Part shown: piece by piece, positions 1 through 9,019 of the stretch | Layout: every line of letters begins with the position of its first letter | Position numbering within the stretch: position 1 is the stretch's first letter | Source of the DNA: Actinobacillus ureae ATCC 25976 | GTDB taxonomy: Bacteria > Pseudomonadota > Gammaproteobacteria > Enterobacterales > Pasteurellaceae | NCBI RefSeq assembly: GCF_000188255.1 | Contig: NZ_GL831080.1 | Span: 1,439,211-1,476,881 of the forward strand | Length of the DNA: 37,671 nt | Reading direction: 5' to 3' | Notes under the pieces: generated by a model | Database searches by the model: none | What the model saw: the letters and a program-made list of their open reading frames with translations, nothing else | What the model was told of the DNA's origin: nothing | Program-made: the position numbers and the translations under genes

Positions 1-26
1 TTTGCAAATTTAACCGCTATCTGACC

Positions 27-2906
27 TTACCCAAAAATTCGCTGCCAAATTTGCGCTACAAAAGCACGCTCTTCGACAAACTCGTCTGGGCTCACCACAC
101 TTGGGCTACGCAACAAATTCAAATGGTGAATACGGTTGCGAATCGCCGTATAGCAATGTTTCAGCCTTTCACCGTCAGCGAAAGACAAAATGCCGCATTC
201 CACCGCTGAATCAAAAATACGAACATTATCCGACCAAACCGCCATTTGCGGATACTGGTGAGCATATTCCAACACTAAACACTGTGCGATAAATTCAATG
301 TCGGTAATACCGCCTTTATCTTTTTTCAGATCAAAATGGGCGTTATCACTATGGCTTAAATGTTGATACATTTTATAACGCATTTCATAAATTTCTTGCC
401 GTAATTGACCGCTTGTTCGAGGCATTGCTAAGGTTGCTCGGCGAATCTGTTCAAAGGCTTGCGACAGTTCTTGCGAACCATAAACACAACGAGTACGTAC
501 TAACGCTTGTGATTCCCATGTCCACGCCTCGTTTTGCTGATAAGTCTCATAGGCGCTCACCGTGCTGACTAATAAACCTGCTTCGCCTGATGGTCGCAAA
601 CGCATATCCACTTCATAAAGCACGCCGGCACTGGTATTTAAGTTAAAAATCGAATTAATTTTTTGCGCTAATTTTAAGTAAAACTGGTGGCTGGAAATCG
701 ACTTTCTTGCGCCGGTCGTTTCGCTATCTTGCGGTGCGTTATGCAAAAAGACTAAATCTAAATCCGAATTATAGCCAAGCTCAATGCCGCCTAATTTCCC
801 ATAAGCAATCACGGCAAAGCCTTGTTCCGTATCGGTTAAATGATCCGGCACACCAAAACGCTGCGATAAGGATTTCCACGCCATATTCACTACCGCACCG
901 ATAATCGCTTCCGCTAAATAAGTAAGGTGATCGCTGATTTTCATCACCGGTAATACGCCTAAAATATCCGCTGCCGCAATATGCAAAATTTGGCTCTGTT
1001 TAAATTGACGTAGGGCATCAATCAATGCCTCTTCATCTTCTTCCGGAATCCGAATTAAATAGTCATTCAATGCGGTTTTATACTGTTCTAATGCCAACAC
1101 TTGCGTAAGACTGTTTTGAATAATGAGTTCGTCCAATAACATCGGATAACGAGCAATTTGCTCGGCAATCATAATCGATTGACTGCACAAGGTAATCAGA
1201 AGCGGTAGGATTTGTTCTCTTTCTTGCAAAAGCTCCAAATAAGTGGTTCGCAAGGTAATTTTATCTACGATATTAAGCAGACGAGGCAATACCACTAAAT
1301 AATCTTCTCTGTTGCACACCATATCTAAAATTTTAGGCATTAACTTGCGCAGTACATTCCGACCTCGTACACCAATCGTGCGTTTCACCCAATCCTGAAA
1401 CGTGCTGGAAAGCTGTCTAAAAATATCGTTGTAATCACTTTGACTAACCGGATAATCTACCAAAACTGCCGCTAAATCTTCTTCGCTGATTTGATAATGT
1501 AAAATATCCTGCCAAACCGCTAATTTTTCATTAAGCGGTGACTCTTCATCATCCTCTTCTTCGCCGATAATCTGATTAAATACTGCTCGCACATTGTGCT
1601 GGTGTTGTTCCAGTATCTGTAAAAAATCTTGCCAATTATGAATGTTGTATTCCACCACAAGCGGTTGATTTTCCGCATTTTTTTGCAAATAAGATTGGCA
1701 AGCAAACATAACTCTTGCTCGATCTTGCTCATCGGTCGGTAACGTTTGCGTTTGCTTATCATTAATCGCTTGCAGCACGTTTTCGACCTGACGATGGAAT
1801 ATATAAGCATCATATAATTGCTGAGTTTGCTGTTCGGTGAGCAATTTTAATTCGGCAAGGCGAGGCAACACTCGCAATAAACTGCGTTCTTGAAGAATTT
1901 TATCTCTGCCGCCACGTACCATTTGGAAAGTTTGCACAATAAATTCAATCTCTCGAATACCACATGCACCTAATTTAATATTATCGGTTAAATTACGGCG
2001 AACTACTTCTCGGCTGATTTTCTGCTTCATCTCACGCAACGATTGAATCGCGCTGAAATCCAAATAACGGCGATACATAAACGGACGTAATATTTGGCGC
2101 AAATAACGATGGTTAATATTCTGCGGATCTTCGCCTAAAATTTTGGCTTTGATCATCGCATAGCGTTCCCAATCTCGCCCTTGTTCCTGATAGTAATCTT
2201 CCATTGCGGTAAAACTTAGCACTAACGCTCCGCTGTCGCCGAACGGACGCAAACGCATATCGGTACGATACACAAAGCCGTCTAATGTAATTTCATCTAA
2301 CGCTTTAATTAAACGCTGTCCCAAACGAATAAAGAATTTACTATTCTCAATCGGTTTACGCCCGCCGACAGTTTCGCCCGCATCCGGATAAGTAAAAATC
2401 AAATCAATATCTGAGGAAAAATTCAGTTCTCGTCCACCTAATTTTCCCATCCCTAAAATCAGCAATTCTTGCTGTTCGCCCAGCGAGTTCATCGGCGTAC
2501 CATATTCTTCACAACAACGCTGAAACAACCAATCTCTTGCGCCGATAATTATCGTCTCCGCCAAATCGGATAAATGCTCGAACACAAACTCTACGCTGGC
2601 AAGTTTATTCGATTGCAGAAAACTGAGCGCCGCCATTTCACGGTGACGAAATAAACGTAGTTCCTGCGATAACTGTGCTTCATCTTTTACCTGCCCTAAA
2701 ATGGTAGCTAAACGCTCTGCATAATTGCCAGCATTTGCAACAGAAGGATATTCCACTAACCATGTTTGCAAGAATTGCGGTTGCTTTTGTAGCGTCTGCT
2801 TCACAAAATTCGACATTCCAATGGCAATAGCAAGCGGTCGGATTTTGTCAGAATTTTGCAAATAAGATTCCGCCACGAGTTCGGAAAGATCGGTTTGAGC
2901 AAACAT
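27..2906 (-). CDS. glnE: Bifunctional glutamine synthetase adenylyltransferase / adenylyl-removing enzyme
   Basis: GlnE adds AMP to, and removes it from, glutamine synthetase in the cytoplasm, setting its activity according to nitrogen supply through PII. The protein (959 aa; the E. coli enzyme is about 946) shows the expected two nucleotidyltransferase halves: an N-terminal one with a G-K-L-G-G...S-S-D-I-D-L motif near residues 154-169 followed by M-R-L-R-P-F-G, and a C-terminal one with G-K-L-G-G...N-S-D-L-D-L near 714-718 followed by M-R-L-R-P-S-G. I chose the ATG at 2904-2906 because AGAGG lies just upstream and the 13 extra residues of the longer frame are not GlnE-like. It follows yciI in the same direction, but an intrinsic terminator lies between them. 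Two uptake signals sit inside the gene. Family assignment is secure. Confidence 0.96.
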   Translation of the reverse strand: MFAQTDLSELVAESYLQNSDKIRPLAIAIGMSNFVKQTLQKQPQFLQTWLVEYPSVANAGNYAERLATILGQVKDEAQLSQELRLFRHREMAALSFLQSNKLASVEFVFEHLSDLAETIIIGARDWLFQRCCEEYGTPMNSLGEQQELLILGMGKLGGRELNFSSDIDLIFTYPDAGETVGGRKPIENSKFFIRLGQRLIKALDEITLDGFVYRTDMRLRPFGDSGALVLSFTAMEDYYQEQGRDWERYAMIKAKILGEDPQNINHRYLRQILRPFMYRRYLDFSAIQSLREMKQKISREVVRRNLTDNIKLGACGIREIEFIVQTFQMVRGGRDKILQERSLLRVLPRLAELKLLTEQQTQQLYDAYIFHRQVENVLQAINDKQTQTLPTDEQDRARVMFACQSYLQKNAENQPLVVEYNIHNWQDFLQILEQHQHNVRAVFNQIIGEEEDDEESPLNEKLAVWQDILHYQISEEDLAAVLVDYPVSQSDYNDIFRQLSSTFQDWVKRTIGVRGRNVLRKLMPKILDMVCNREDYLVVLPRLLNIVDKITLRTTYLELLQEREQILPLLITLCSQSIMIAEQIARYPMLLDELIIQNSLTQVLALEQYKTALNDYLIRIPEEDEEALIDALRQFKQSQILHIAAADILGVLPVMKISDHLTYLAEAIIGAVVNMAWKSLSQRFGVPDHLTDTEQGFAVIAYGKLGGIELGYNSDLDLVFLHNAPQDSETTGARKSISSHQFYLKLAQKINSIFNLNTSAGVLYEVDMRLRPSGEAGLLVSTVSAYETYQQNEAWTWESQALVRTRCVYGSQELSQAFEQIRRATLAMPRTSGQLRQEIYEMRYKMYQHLSHSDNAHFDLKKDKGGITDIEFIAQCLVLEYAHQYPQMAVWSDNVRIFDSAVECGILSFADGERLKHCYTAIRNRIHHLNLLRSPSVVSPDEFVEERAFVAQIWQRIFG
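408..416 (-). repeat. DNA uptake signal (Apl type)
   Basis: Exact ACAAGCGGT core on the minus strand, followed by C and an AT-rich stretch. It lies within the glnE coding sequence. Confidence 0.75.
1657..1665 (+). repeat. DNA uptake signal (Apl type)
   Basis: Exact ACAAGCGGT core, followed by a T-rich tract and TTTGCAAAT about 20 bases on, the usual extended form. It lies within glnE, antisense to it. Confidence 0.75.
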
Positions 2907-2933
2907 ATATGCCTCTTTCAAAAATTGGACGAG

Positions 2934-2962
2934 AAAAAGGCACAAACGAAATCGCTTGTGCC
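2934..2962 (-). terminator. Intrinsic terminator between yciI and glnE
   Basis: On the minus strand a 10-bp stem (2953-2962 with 2939-2948, one G-U pair, loop of four) is followed by five T residues. It ends only about 28 bases before the glnE ATG, so it ends the yci transcript or attenuates read-through into glnE. Confidence 0.75.
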
Positions 2963-2978
2963 TATTGAGAAAATGAGA

Positions 2979-3260
2979 TTAAAACACTTTTTTAAATGGT
3001 TTGATGATTACATCACCGTAAACGCCAGCTTCTACATAAGGATCTTCAGAAGCCCATACTTGCGCATCCGCTAATGACGCAAATTCAGCAATCACTGTCG
3101 AACCTGTTACGCCAGTGCCGTCTTCGGTTGGATTTGGGCCTGCCGTTAATAAACGTCCTTCAACTTGTAATTTTTCTAAACGAGCTAAGTGAGCAGGGCG
3201 AACTTCCATACGCTTTTCTAATGTGTTTGGGTTATCTTGTGCAAAGATTACGTAGTACAT
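2979..3260 (-). CDS. yciI: YciI family protein
   Basis: A 93-residue cytoplasmic protein of the YciI superfamily, a small dimeric alpha/beta fold related to muconolactone isomerase. It starts M-Y-Y-V-I-F-A-Q-D and carries the conserved R-P-A-H (His24) and the D-P-Y-V-E-A-G-V-Y block near the C-terminus, both family hallmarks. The reaction in this clade is not established. A strong GGAGG site precedes the ATG. It follows yciA by 24 bases on the same strand, as in the yciCBA-yciI arrangement of enterobacteria and H. influenzae, and is closed by the terminator at 2934-2962. Confidence 0.92.
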   Translation of the reverse strand: MYYVIFAQDNPNTLEKRMEVRPAHLARLEKLQVEGRLLTAGPNPTEDGTGVTGSTVIAEFASLADAQVWASEDPYVEAGVYGDVIIKPFKKVF

Positions 3261-3284
3261 ATAACTTCCTCCGGTTATTATTTT

Positions 3285-3752
3285 TTAGTTTGCTTCATTA
3301 ATGAGGCGCTGTTCCAAAATTGCTAACGCTTCATCTAATTCTGGGTTATTTTCTCGTGGAATCGCACGAGATTTACCTTCTTTATCTACTGCAACATAAG
3401 TAAATAAAGCTTCTGTTACTCGGAAACGTTCTCGGGCACCTTCATAAACCTGCTTAATAAACACTTCCACTTTCACTTGCATTGAAGAACGGCCTACTTT
3501 AACGAGAGTACCGTAGCAACACACAACATCACCAACCGAAATCGGAAGGTGAAAAATCATTTTATCTACCGTTACCGTAACTACTCTGCCTTTAGCCAAC
3601 TCTTTAGCAAGAATCGCCCCACCTAAGTCCATTTGTGACATAATCCAGCCACCGAAAATATCACCGTTTGCATTCGTATCGGAAGGCATCGCTAAGGTTC
3701 TTAAAATCAGTTTTCCTTCCGGCTCTCTGTCATAAGGTTTATTTTTGCTCAT
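3285..3752 (-). CDS. yciA: Acyl-CoA thioesterase YciA
   Basis: A 155-residue single hot-dog domain thioesterase that hydrolyses short and long acyl-CoA esters. The signature [17 protein letters not shown] near residues 27-43, with the catalytic Asp, is intact, as is the region for the hexameric hot-dog contacts. I chose the ATG at 3750-3752: it has GGAGAG seven bases upstream and gives the M-S-K-N-K N-terminus; the longer frame runs back into yciB. The start lies inside the 3' end of yciB (14-bp overlap), which suggests translational coupling. In H. influenzae the orthologue is HI0827. The assignment is secure. Confidence 0.94.
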   Translation of the reverse strand: MSKNKPYDREPEGKLILRTLAMPSDTNANGDIFGGWIMSQMDLGGAILAKELAKGRVVTVTVDKMIFHLPISVGDVVCCYGTLVKVGRSSMQVKVEVFIKQVYEGARERFRVTEALFTYVAVDKEGKSRAIPRENNPELDEALAILEQRLINEAN

Positions 3753-4290
3753 TGGTACTCTCCAAGTTTTTAAGGTGAGGATAAAGATAAGCGCCGGTTG
3801 CAATTGCAGCAGCTAAACTCAACCCCGTAAATCCGAACGTTTTAAATGTTGCCCATGCATCATCAGAAAAATAATGACTGATCACGATATTCAGCAGCAT
3901 ACAAATAATGAAAAACACTGCCCAACCTAAATTAAGATTATTCCAAACTTGCGTAGGTAACGTGAGTTCTTTACCTAATAGCATCTGAATAATCGGTTTT
4001 TTAAACACAAATTGGCTGACTAATAATACAGCGGCAAACAGACCATTAATGATGGTGACTTTCCATTTCAAGAAATTTAAGTCATTGAAATAAGCGGTCA
4101 AGATCCCGAAGAAAACCACCGAAATTCCCATAATCCACTGTGATTTTTCTATTTTCTTATAAAGCACTTGTAATGCAATCAATTGAACGACCGTTGCGAT
4201 CACCAATGTTATTGCAGCTTGCTGCACACCATATAATTTATAAACCGCAAAAAACAAAATTAGCGGGATAAACTCAAGTAATTGTTTCAT
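3739..4290 (-). CDS. yciB: Inner membrane-spanning protein YciB (IspZ / septation protein A family)
   Basis: A 183-residue integral membrane protein with about five hydrophobic segments, starting [14 protein letters not shown] and containing the family blocks W-x-x-N-L-x-W-A-x-F-F and [11 protein letters not shown]. The family is linked to cell-envelope synthesis and septation; its molecular role is not settled. It overlaps yciA by 14 bases and starts 14 bases after yciC ends, so yciC-yciB-yciA read as one transcription unit. Confidence 0.93.
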   Translation of the reverse strand: MKQLLEFIPLILFFAVYKLYGVQQAAITLVIATVVQLIALQVLYKKIEKSQWIMGISVVFFGILTAYFNDLNFLKWKVTIINGLFAAVLLVSQFVFKKPIIQMLLGKELTLPTQVWNNLNLGWAVFFIICMLLNIVISHYFSDDAWATFKTFGFTGLSLAAAIATGAYLYPHLKNLESTNEQK

Positions 4291-4304
4291 ATTGCCTTAC
4301 CCTT

Positions 4305-5024
4305 CTATTGACGATACGCTTGATAAAAACGGAAGCTAAATGCAGTGATGAATAAGGAAAAAAATGAACTGATAAACACAGTTAGCACAAGTCCAGTCAC
4401 ATTATCCCCTAAACGACTCACAAATGACATTAAGATTTGAGGGACAAAATAAGCAATCACACAGAACAGTACTAACGCAATGCCCTTACCTCGGCTTAGT
4501 TGCCACGTAAAACGGATTGTATCTCCTACACTTGGTAGCTCTTCTACTAAATAAGCATAAACCGATAAACACAATTTAATAAATAAAAATGCGCCGCTAA
4601 TAATTAACGGAAAAGCCAACAAGACTAAACCATTTCCAGTTTGTGCACCAAACACTTGAAAAGCCATACCAACTGAGAGGGGCAGAACCATAATAATATT
4701 TAACAAAATTACTGGGAATAACTTGGTAAGTGTAGTTGATAGGTTCTGAAAAAAATGACTAAAATTAGCATTGTTAATCGCTTTAATATTTAAAATTAAC
4801 AATGTTGTAATAAAAATATTGGCTACGCCCATAAATAATAATGGAAATAAATCAGCCAAAGTCATCGTTGCACTTTGAGCTTGAGCATTTCCCGTACGAG
4901 GCATAAGAAATAAACTTGCCAGCTGTAAAATACAAAACAAGAGCATTGCATAAAGAGAAAACGTACGTTGATTACGGATAAAATTCCAGCTATCTTGTAA
5001 TAAGTCAGGAAATTTAATTGGCAT
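4305..5024 (-). CDS. yciC: YciC family membrane protein (UPF0259)
   Basis: A 239-residue polytopic inner-membrane protein with six predicted hydrophobic segments. The start M-P-I-K-F-P-D-L-L-Q-D-S-W-N-F-I-R-N-Q is typical of UPF0259/YciC. Function is unknown. It is the first gene of the minus-strand yciC-yciB-yciA-yciI set. A good AGAAGGA site precedes the ATG, and a consensus-like extended -10 lies about 40 bases upstream. Confidence 0.9.
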   Translation of the reverse strand: MPIKFPDLLQDSWNFIRNQRTFSLYAMLLFCILQLASLFLMPRTGNAQAQSATMTLADLFPLLFMGVANIFITTLLILNIKAINNANFSHFFQNLSTTLTKLFPVILLNIIMVLPLSVGMAFQVFGAQTGNGLVLLAFPLIISGAFLFIKLCLSVYAYLVEELPSVGDTIRFTWQLSRGKGIALVLFCVIAYFVPQILMSFVSRLGDNVTGLVLTVFISSFFSLFITAFSFRFYQAYRQ

Positions 5025-5062
5025 TTATCGTTCCTTCTAACAGGTGTAAAAAATTGTTGTAA

Positions 5063-5071
5063 AGTATAGCA
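5063..5071 (-). promoter_or_regulatory. Extended -10 element for yciC
   Basis: On the minus strand TGC-TATACT forms an extended -10 element; no clear -35 is needed with this form. It is placed to start a transcript about 30 bases before the yciC ATG. Confidence 0.5.
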
Positions 5072-5124
5072 ACAGTTCGCCGTTACTGCATTAAAATCTG
5101 TGCGTTTTCGATGGATAAAACTTA

Positions 5125-5133
5125 TGCTATGCT
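5125..5133 (+). promoter_or_regulatory. Possible extended -10 element for yfbV
   Basis: TGC-TATGCT lies about 34 bases before the yfbV ATG on the plus strand. It is a one- or two-base departure from consensus, and no good -35 is visible. Confidence 0.35.
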
Positions 5134-5166
5134 GTTTCTATCATTTTTTTGTACACAGTTATCATT

Positions 5167-5601
5167 ATGAATGCAACATTTCAAGCGGGTCAACGTTACC
5201 TTAACACTTATCCGAATCAAAAAAAGCTAAGGTTGTTTATGCCGGATTATCGGTTAATCCGATTAGTGAAATTAGCCGCTCGCTTTATGCCTGCTTTTGC
5301 TTGTTTTGCTATTTTATGGCAATACTTTTTTGCTGATCCGAGCCAATCTATTCTCGCTAATGCAATTATCACTTCATTATTTGCATTAAGCTTGCCGTAT
5401 CAAGGCTTATATTGGTTAGGAAAACGTGCGGCTTCTCCATTACCACTTTCACTATTAGGCTGGTATCAAGAATTAAAACAAAAACTGATTAATGAAAATA
5501 AAAAAGTCGAAGACCAAGCGATGCCCTCTTATCAAGATTTTGCCAACTTATTGCAACTTGCCGAACAAACGTGGGGCAATGAATATTTTGATAAGCTTTA
5601 A
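5167..5601 (+). CDS. yfbV: UPF0208 membrane protein YfbV
   Basis: A 144-residue protein with two membrane segments in its middle and a hydrophilic C-terminus. The block F-A-L-S-L-P-Y-Q-G-L-Y-W-L-G-K-R matches the UPF0208 signature closely. In E. coli YfbV (TerL-type nomenclature is also used) affects chromosome organisation near the terminus; that role has not been shown here. I chose ATG 5167, which gives the family N-terminus; the upstream in-frame start adds only six residues. The ribosome-binding site is weak. It is divergent from yciC. Confidence 0.9.
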   Translation: MNATFQAGQRYLNTYPNQKKLRLFMPDYRLIRLVKLAARFMPAFACFAILWQYFFADPSQSILANAIITSLFALSLPYQGLYWLGKRAASPLPLSLLGWYQELKQKLINENKKVEDQAMPSYQDFANLLQLAEQTWGNEYFDKL

Positions 5602-5640
5602 AATTACAAAAAAATGCTAAAATTAGACCGCCTGTTTGCT

Positions 5641-5726
5641 GATAGAGAGTTATCTATCGACAAAAACATCAAATGAAATGCTTGTAAAAAATACTGAAGG
5701 CTTTAGTATTGCGGACTTCATTTTTT
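5641..5726 (+). promoter_or_regulatory. Possible structured leader of ttcA
   Basis: The 168-base gap before ttcA has an extended -10 (TGC-TAAAAT at 5615-5623) followed by a hairpin (GATAGA at 5641-5646 with TCTATC at 5653-5658). Next comes AATACT/AGTATT (5690-5695 with 5705-5710). An alternative pairing, TGAAG/CTTCA (5695-5699 with 5716-5720), is followed directly by six T residues. The last two stems are mutually exclusive. The stems are short, so this is tentative. Confidence 0.3.
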
Positions 5727-5769
5727 ATCTCATATACCGAACCGAACATTTACTTAAAAATTCACAATT

Positions 5770-6723
5770 ATGAATCAAGATACTCAATCAACGAATACTC
5801 AACTAGAAAAAAAGATTGCCTATAATTTCAATAAATTACAAAAACGTTTACGCCGCAATGTCGGTAATGCAATTGCCGATTTTAATATGATTGAAGACGG
5901 CGATAAAGTGATGGTTTGCCTATCCGGCGGCAAAGACAGCTATACATTACTGGATATTCTGCTCAACCTCAAACTAAGCGCACCGATTCACTTCGATATT
6001 GTGGCGGTAAATTTAGATCAAAAACAACCGGGCTTTCCAGAACACATTTTGCCTGAATATCTAAAATCTATCGGTGTTGAATACAAAATTGTCGAAGAAA
6101 ATACATACGGCATCGTAAAAGAGAAAATTCCGGAAGGTAAAACGACTTGTTCACTTTGCTCACGTTTACGTCGCGGTATTTTATATCGTACAGCAACCGA
6201 ACTCGGTGCAACGAAAATTGCGCTTGGTCACCACCGTGACGATATGCTGGAAACCTTATTCTTAAATATGTTTTACGGCGGTAAATTAAAATCTATGCCA
6301 CCAAAACTTATTTCGGACGATGGTAAACAAATCGTGATTCGTCCGTTAGCGTACTGCAAAGAAAAAGATATCGAAAAATATTCGCAAGCCAAACAGTTCC
6401 CGATTATTCCGTGTAACCTATGTGGCTCTCAGCCGAATTTACAACGCCAAGTTGTAAAAGAAATGCTCCAAACTTGGGATCGTCAATACCCCGGACGAAT
6501 TGAAACGATGTTTAGTGCAATGCAGAACATCACACTCTCTCATCTTTGTGATCCGAGCCTGTTTGATTTTAAAGGGTTAAAACGTGGTCAAATATTAGAA
6601 GGTGTGGAAGGCGATATTGCTTTTGATAAAGCGGAAATTCCAAATCAACCGTTAATTCAGGATGAAGACGAGCAAGCTGATTATAATGAAAACGGTATGA
6701 TTCAATTTAAAGAAGTTCAATAA
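5770..6723 (+). CDS. ttcA: tRNA 2-thiocytidine(32) synthetase TtcA
   Basis: TtcA installs 2-thiocytidine at position 32 of certain tRNAs, using ATP to activate the base and a [4Fe-4S] cluster to deliver sulfur. The 317-residue protein has the PP-loop S-G-G-K-D-S at 52-57, the cluster cysteines C127-x-x-C130 and a further C-N-L-C pair at 215-218 in the P-C-N-L-C-G-S-Q block, and the H-H-R-D-D-M-L-E-T motif near 154-162. All key residues are present. The C-terminal tail is acidic, as in other Pasteurellaceae. It reads alone and is closed by a bidirectional terminator shared with the convergent gene. Confidence 0.96.
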   Translation: MNQDTQSTNTQLEKKIAYNFNKLQKRLRRNVGNAIADFNMIEDGDKVMVCLSGGKDSYTLLDILLNLKLSAPIHFDIVAVNLDQKQPGFPEHILPEYLKSIGVEYKIVEENTYGIVKEKIPEGKTTCSLCSRLRRGILYRTATELGATKIALGHHRDDMLETLFLNMFYGGKLKSMPPKLISDDGKQIVIRPLAYCKEKDIEKYSQAKQFPIIPCNLCGSQPNLQRQVVKEMLQTWDRQYPGRIETMFSAMQNITLSHLCDPSLFDFKGLKRGQILEGVEGDIAFDKAEIPNQPLIQDEDEQADYNENGMIQFKEVQ

Positions 6724-6728
6724 AAAAC

Positions 6729-6757
6729 AAAGAGCAAACTTTTACGTTTGCTCTTTT
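6729..6757. terminator. Bidirectional intrinsic terminator
   Basis: An 11-bp perfect stem (6729-6739 with 6746-6756, loop of six) has T residues on the plus side and A residues (T on the minus strand) on the other side. It separates the convergent ttcA and the small membrane gene. Confidence 0.85.
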
Positions 6758-6762
6758 CGTTT

Positions 6763-7071
6763 TTAAGCAGCAACTAATTTACGTCTCGTTAGGTTTTTAT
6801 AAATACCCATTGCAGAGATTGAAATCCAGAAAATTTCAATCACAAACGAACCTAAATTAAAATGCACACACAAGCTCAGAATAAGTAACACTGCGCCAAT
6901 GCCGTTTAAAATATTATGCGACAATGAAGTTGGCTTCCAGCGTTCACTTACTACAAACCAAAATGCCAATACGACACACGCCATACCAATAAAACCAACG
7001 ATATGTGCTGACGTATTCACTATTTCGAGCTGAGATGCGTTAAGCGCACCAAGATTCAACATACCACTCAT
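6763..7071 (-). CDS. Small membrane protein, CBU_0592 family-like
   Basis: A 102-residue protein with three hydrophobic segments (about 22-42, 55-73, 75-92) and a basic C-terminus. The patterns K-P-T-S-L-S-H-N-I-L-N-G-I-G and F-V-I-E-I-F-W-I-S-I-S-A-M-G-I-Y-K resemble the CBU_0592-type membrane domain found in many Gammaproteobacteria. No function is known. A perfect CGGAGGA site precedes the ATG, and an 8-bp hairpin (7090-7097 with 7102-7109) lies in the leader. It is monocistronic. Confidence 0.7.
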   Translation of the reverse strand: MSGMLNLGALNASQLEIVNTSAHIVGFIGMACVVLAFWFVVSERWKPTSLSHNILNGIGAVLLILSLCVHFNLGSFVIEIFWISISAMGIYKNLTRRKLVAA

Positions 7072-7553
7072 TTTTCCTCCGTTATTATTGAATTTGCAAA
7101 GGCAAATTCCCCTACATTTTTTAGAGAGGGAAACGGAGTATACCCCAGTTTCTGTATGTATAAAATGAAAAATTAGCCTCTTAAACCGCTATTATTCTGC
7201 TAGTTTTCACACAATAAAGCCCAAGATATTTTTGGTAATCGTTTGCTCTCCTTTAGCTACGCTAATATGTCTTTTTCAGAAATTTTCTGTTCTTTATTTA
7301 CCCTATTTATAGAATTAATTCAACCGACCATTTTTTAGTCAATCATCCATTCCACCGCCCCAAAAATTGGTATTTTTTAATCGATTTTCTCTATTAAAAT
7401 AGACGAATTAGTCGTTTTGTTTATCAAGGCGACCGTTAGTGCTTATAAGGAAAAATCAATTTTATTCATTCTGTAAAAAAATACTCGACAAGTCTATTTT
7501 TTACGTTACATTAAAAGACTATTTCCAATTTATTACAAAAAAGGTAAAACACA
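7072..7553. other. 482-bp intergenic region, no gene seen
   Basis: This AT-rich gap separates two divergent genes. Besides the small hairpin at 7090-7109 I see short unlinked inverted and T-rich tracts, but no recognisable riboswitch (it does not resemble a lysine riboswitch), tRNA or small ORF with a good ribosome-binding site. It presumably holds promoters for both flanking genes and may carry a long leader for the carrier gene. Confidence 0.5.
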
Positions 7554-8930
7554 ATGTTCTCTAACGAAGTTGTTATCTCAATTATCGTATTACTTGCTTT
7601 GAGTTTACTCAGAATTAACGTAGTAATTGCGCTAATTATTGCTGCCCTTACCTGTGGCGTTATCGGTTTCTATGGTGTTGATGGTATGAGCCTCTTCGAA
7701 GCACTCACCAAGACTATCGAAAAATTTACCGGTGGTTTAGGCGGCGGTGCAGAAACGGCAATGAATTATGCGGTTCTTGGTGCATTCGCTGTAGCGCTTT
7801 CTAAATCCGGCGTAACCGATTTACTCGCTTATAAAGTGATTTCCGCTTTTGGCAAACAACCGTCCGGTCGCTCGATATTTTGGTTTAAATACATCGTGTT
7901 ATTTGTGTTAACTGCATTTGCAATGTCATCACAAAACTTAATTCCGATTCATATTGCCTTTATTCCAATTTTATTACCGCCATTATTAAGCGTAATGAAT
8001 CAATTAAAAATTGACCGTCGTGCAGTAGCGTGCGCATTAACTTTTGGTTTAACTGCAACCTATATGCTAATTCCAGCAGGTTTCGGACAAATTTTTATTG
8101 AAAGTATTCTCGTTAAAAATATCAACCAAACCGGTCAAACATTCAATTTAGTTGCCACCACATCAGAAATGACTAAAGCAATGGCAATTCCTGTATCAGG
8201 TATGATTTTAGGCTTACTATTTGCCTTTTTTGTTTCTTACCGTAAGCCTCGTACTTATGTAGAAAATGTAAAAGAACCGACCGCTGATGAAGTTGCTGCC
8301 CGCGTAGCAAAAGTAAAACCATTCCATATCGGTGTAAGTATTGTTGCTATTATCGCAACTTGTTCGGTGCAATTAGCTACTAACTCAACTGTCATGGGCG
8401 GTTTAGTCGGCTTAATTATTTTTGCATTAGGCGGTGTATTTAAACTAAAACAAACCAATGATTTATTCCAAGACGGTTTACGTTTAATGGCGATGATTGG
8501 TTTCGTGATGATTGCCGCATCCGGCTTCGCAAGTGTAGTAAACGCAACCGGTGGAGTACCTGAATTAGTTGAAGCATTACGAGGTTCGATTCAAAGTAAA
8601 GAAATGGTTGCGTTATTGATGTTAATTGTCGGTTTATTTATTACGATGGGCATCGGCTCATCATTCTCAACTGTGCCGATTATTACCTCTATTTACGTGC
8701 CATTATGTGTATCATTCGGTTTTTCTCCATTAGCGACTATGGCTATCGTAGGTGTAGCAGCCGCTTTAGGTGACGCAGGTTCTCCGGCATCTGATTCAAC
8801 ATTAGGTCCAACATCAGGTTTAAATGCTGATGGGAAACATGATCATATCTGGGATTCTGTTGTGCCAACCTTCTTACACTTTAATATTCCGTTACTAGTG
8901 TTCGGTTGGATTGCTGCAATGACGCTCTAA
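7554..8930 (+). CDS. NhaC/YuiF family Na+/H+ antiporter-like carrier
   Basis: A 458-residue inner-membrane secondary carrier with about 11-12 hydrophobic segments. The blocks [14 protein letters not shown] near 125-138 and [19 protein letters not shown] near 402-420 are typical of the YuiF-type subgroup of the NhaC superfamily (H. influenzae HI0325 is a likely orthologue). Members are annotated as sodium/proton antiporters, but some are reported as amino-acid (histidine) carriers, so the substrate is uncertain. AAGGT precedes the ATG. A long untranslated region lies upstream. Confidence 0.82.
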   Translation: MFSNEVVISIIVLLALSLLRINVVIALIIAALTCGVIGFYGVDGMSLFEALTKTIEKFTGGLGGGAETAMNYAVLGAFAVALSKSGVTDLLAYKVISAFGKQPSGRSIFWFKYIVLFVLTAFAMSSQNLIPIHIAFIPILLPPLLSVMNQLKIDRRAVACALTFGLTATYMLIPAGFGQIFIESILVKNINQTGQTFNLVATTSEMTKAMAIPVSGMILGLLFAFFVSYRKPRTYVENVKEPTADEVAARVAKVKPFHIGVSIVAIIATCSVQLATNSTVMGGLVGLIIFALGGVFKLKQTNDLFQDGLRLMAMIGFVMIAASGFASVVNATGGVPELVEALRGSIQSKEMVALLMLIVGLFITMGIGSSFSTVPIITSIYVPLCVSFGFSPLATMAIVGVAAALGDAGSPASDSTLGPTSGLNADGKHDHIWDSVVPTFLHFNIPLLVFGWIAAMTL

Positions 8931-8975
8931 TTTTTACTTACGCCACGGGTAATGCAAATTTTTGCGAAAAAAATG

Positions 8976-8984
8976 ACCGCTTGT
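8976..8984 (-). repeat. DNA uptake signal (Apl type)
   Basis: Exact ACAAGCGGT on the minus strand in its full extended form (TC, then T-rich, then AAATTTGCA). It sits between the carrier gene and xthA. Confidence 0.8.
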
Positions 8985-9019
8985 TTGCCTTATCCGTGGT
9001 TTCTATTTGGATTTTATTT

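Noticed and set aside
101-292. Plus-strand ORF of 63 codons at the glnE 3' end
   Set aside because: It is a shadow of glnE in another frame, with no ribosome-binding site and no family features. Other short opposite-strand frames inside glnE, htpG, catalase and tktA were dropped for the same reason.
7072-7553. Lysine-type riboswitch ahead of the NhaC-like carrier
   Set aside because: The conserved lysine-riboswitch core motifs are not visible and the stems that can be drawn are short and AT-rich.
8906-9019. Upstream extension of exonuclease III to 8906
   Set aside because: It overlaps the carrier gene and an uptake signal, is not conserved, and the canonical M-K-F-I-S-F-N start is at 9020.
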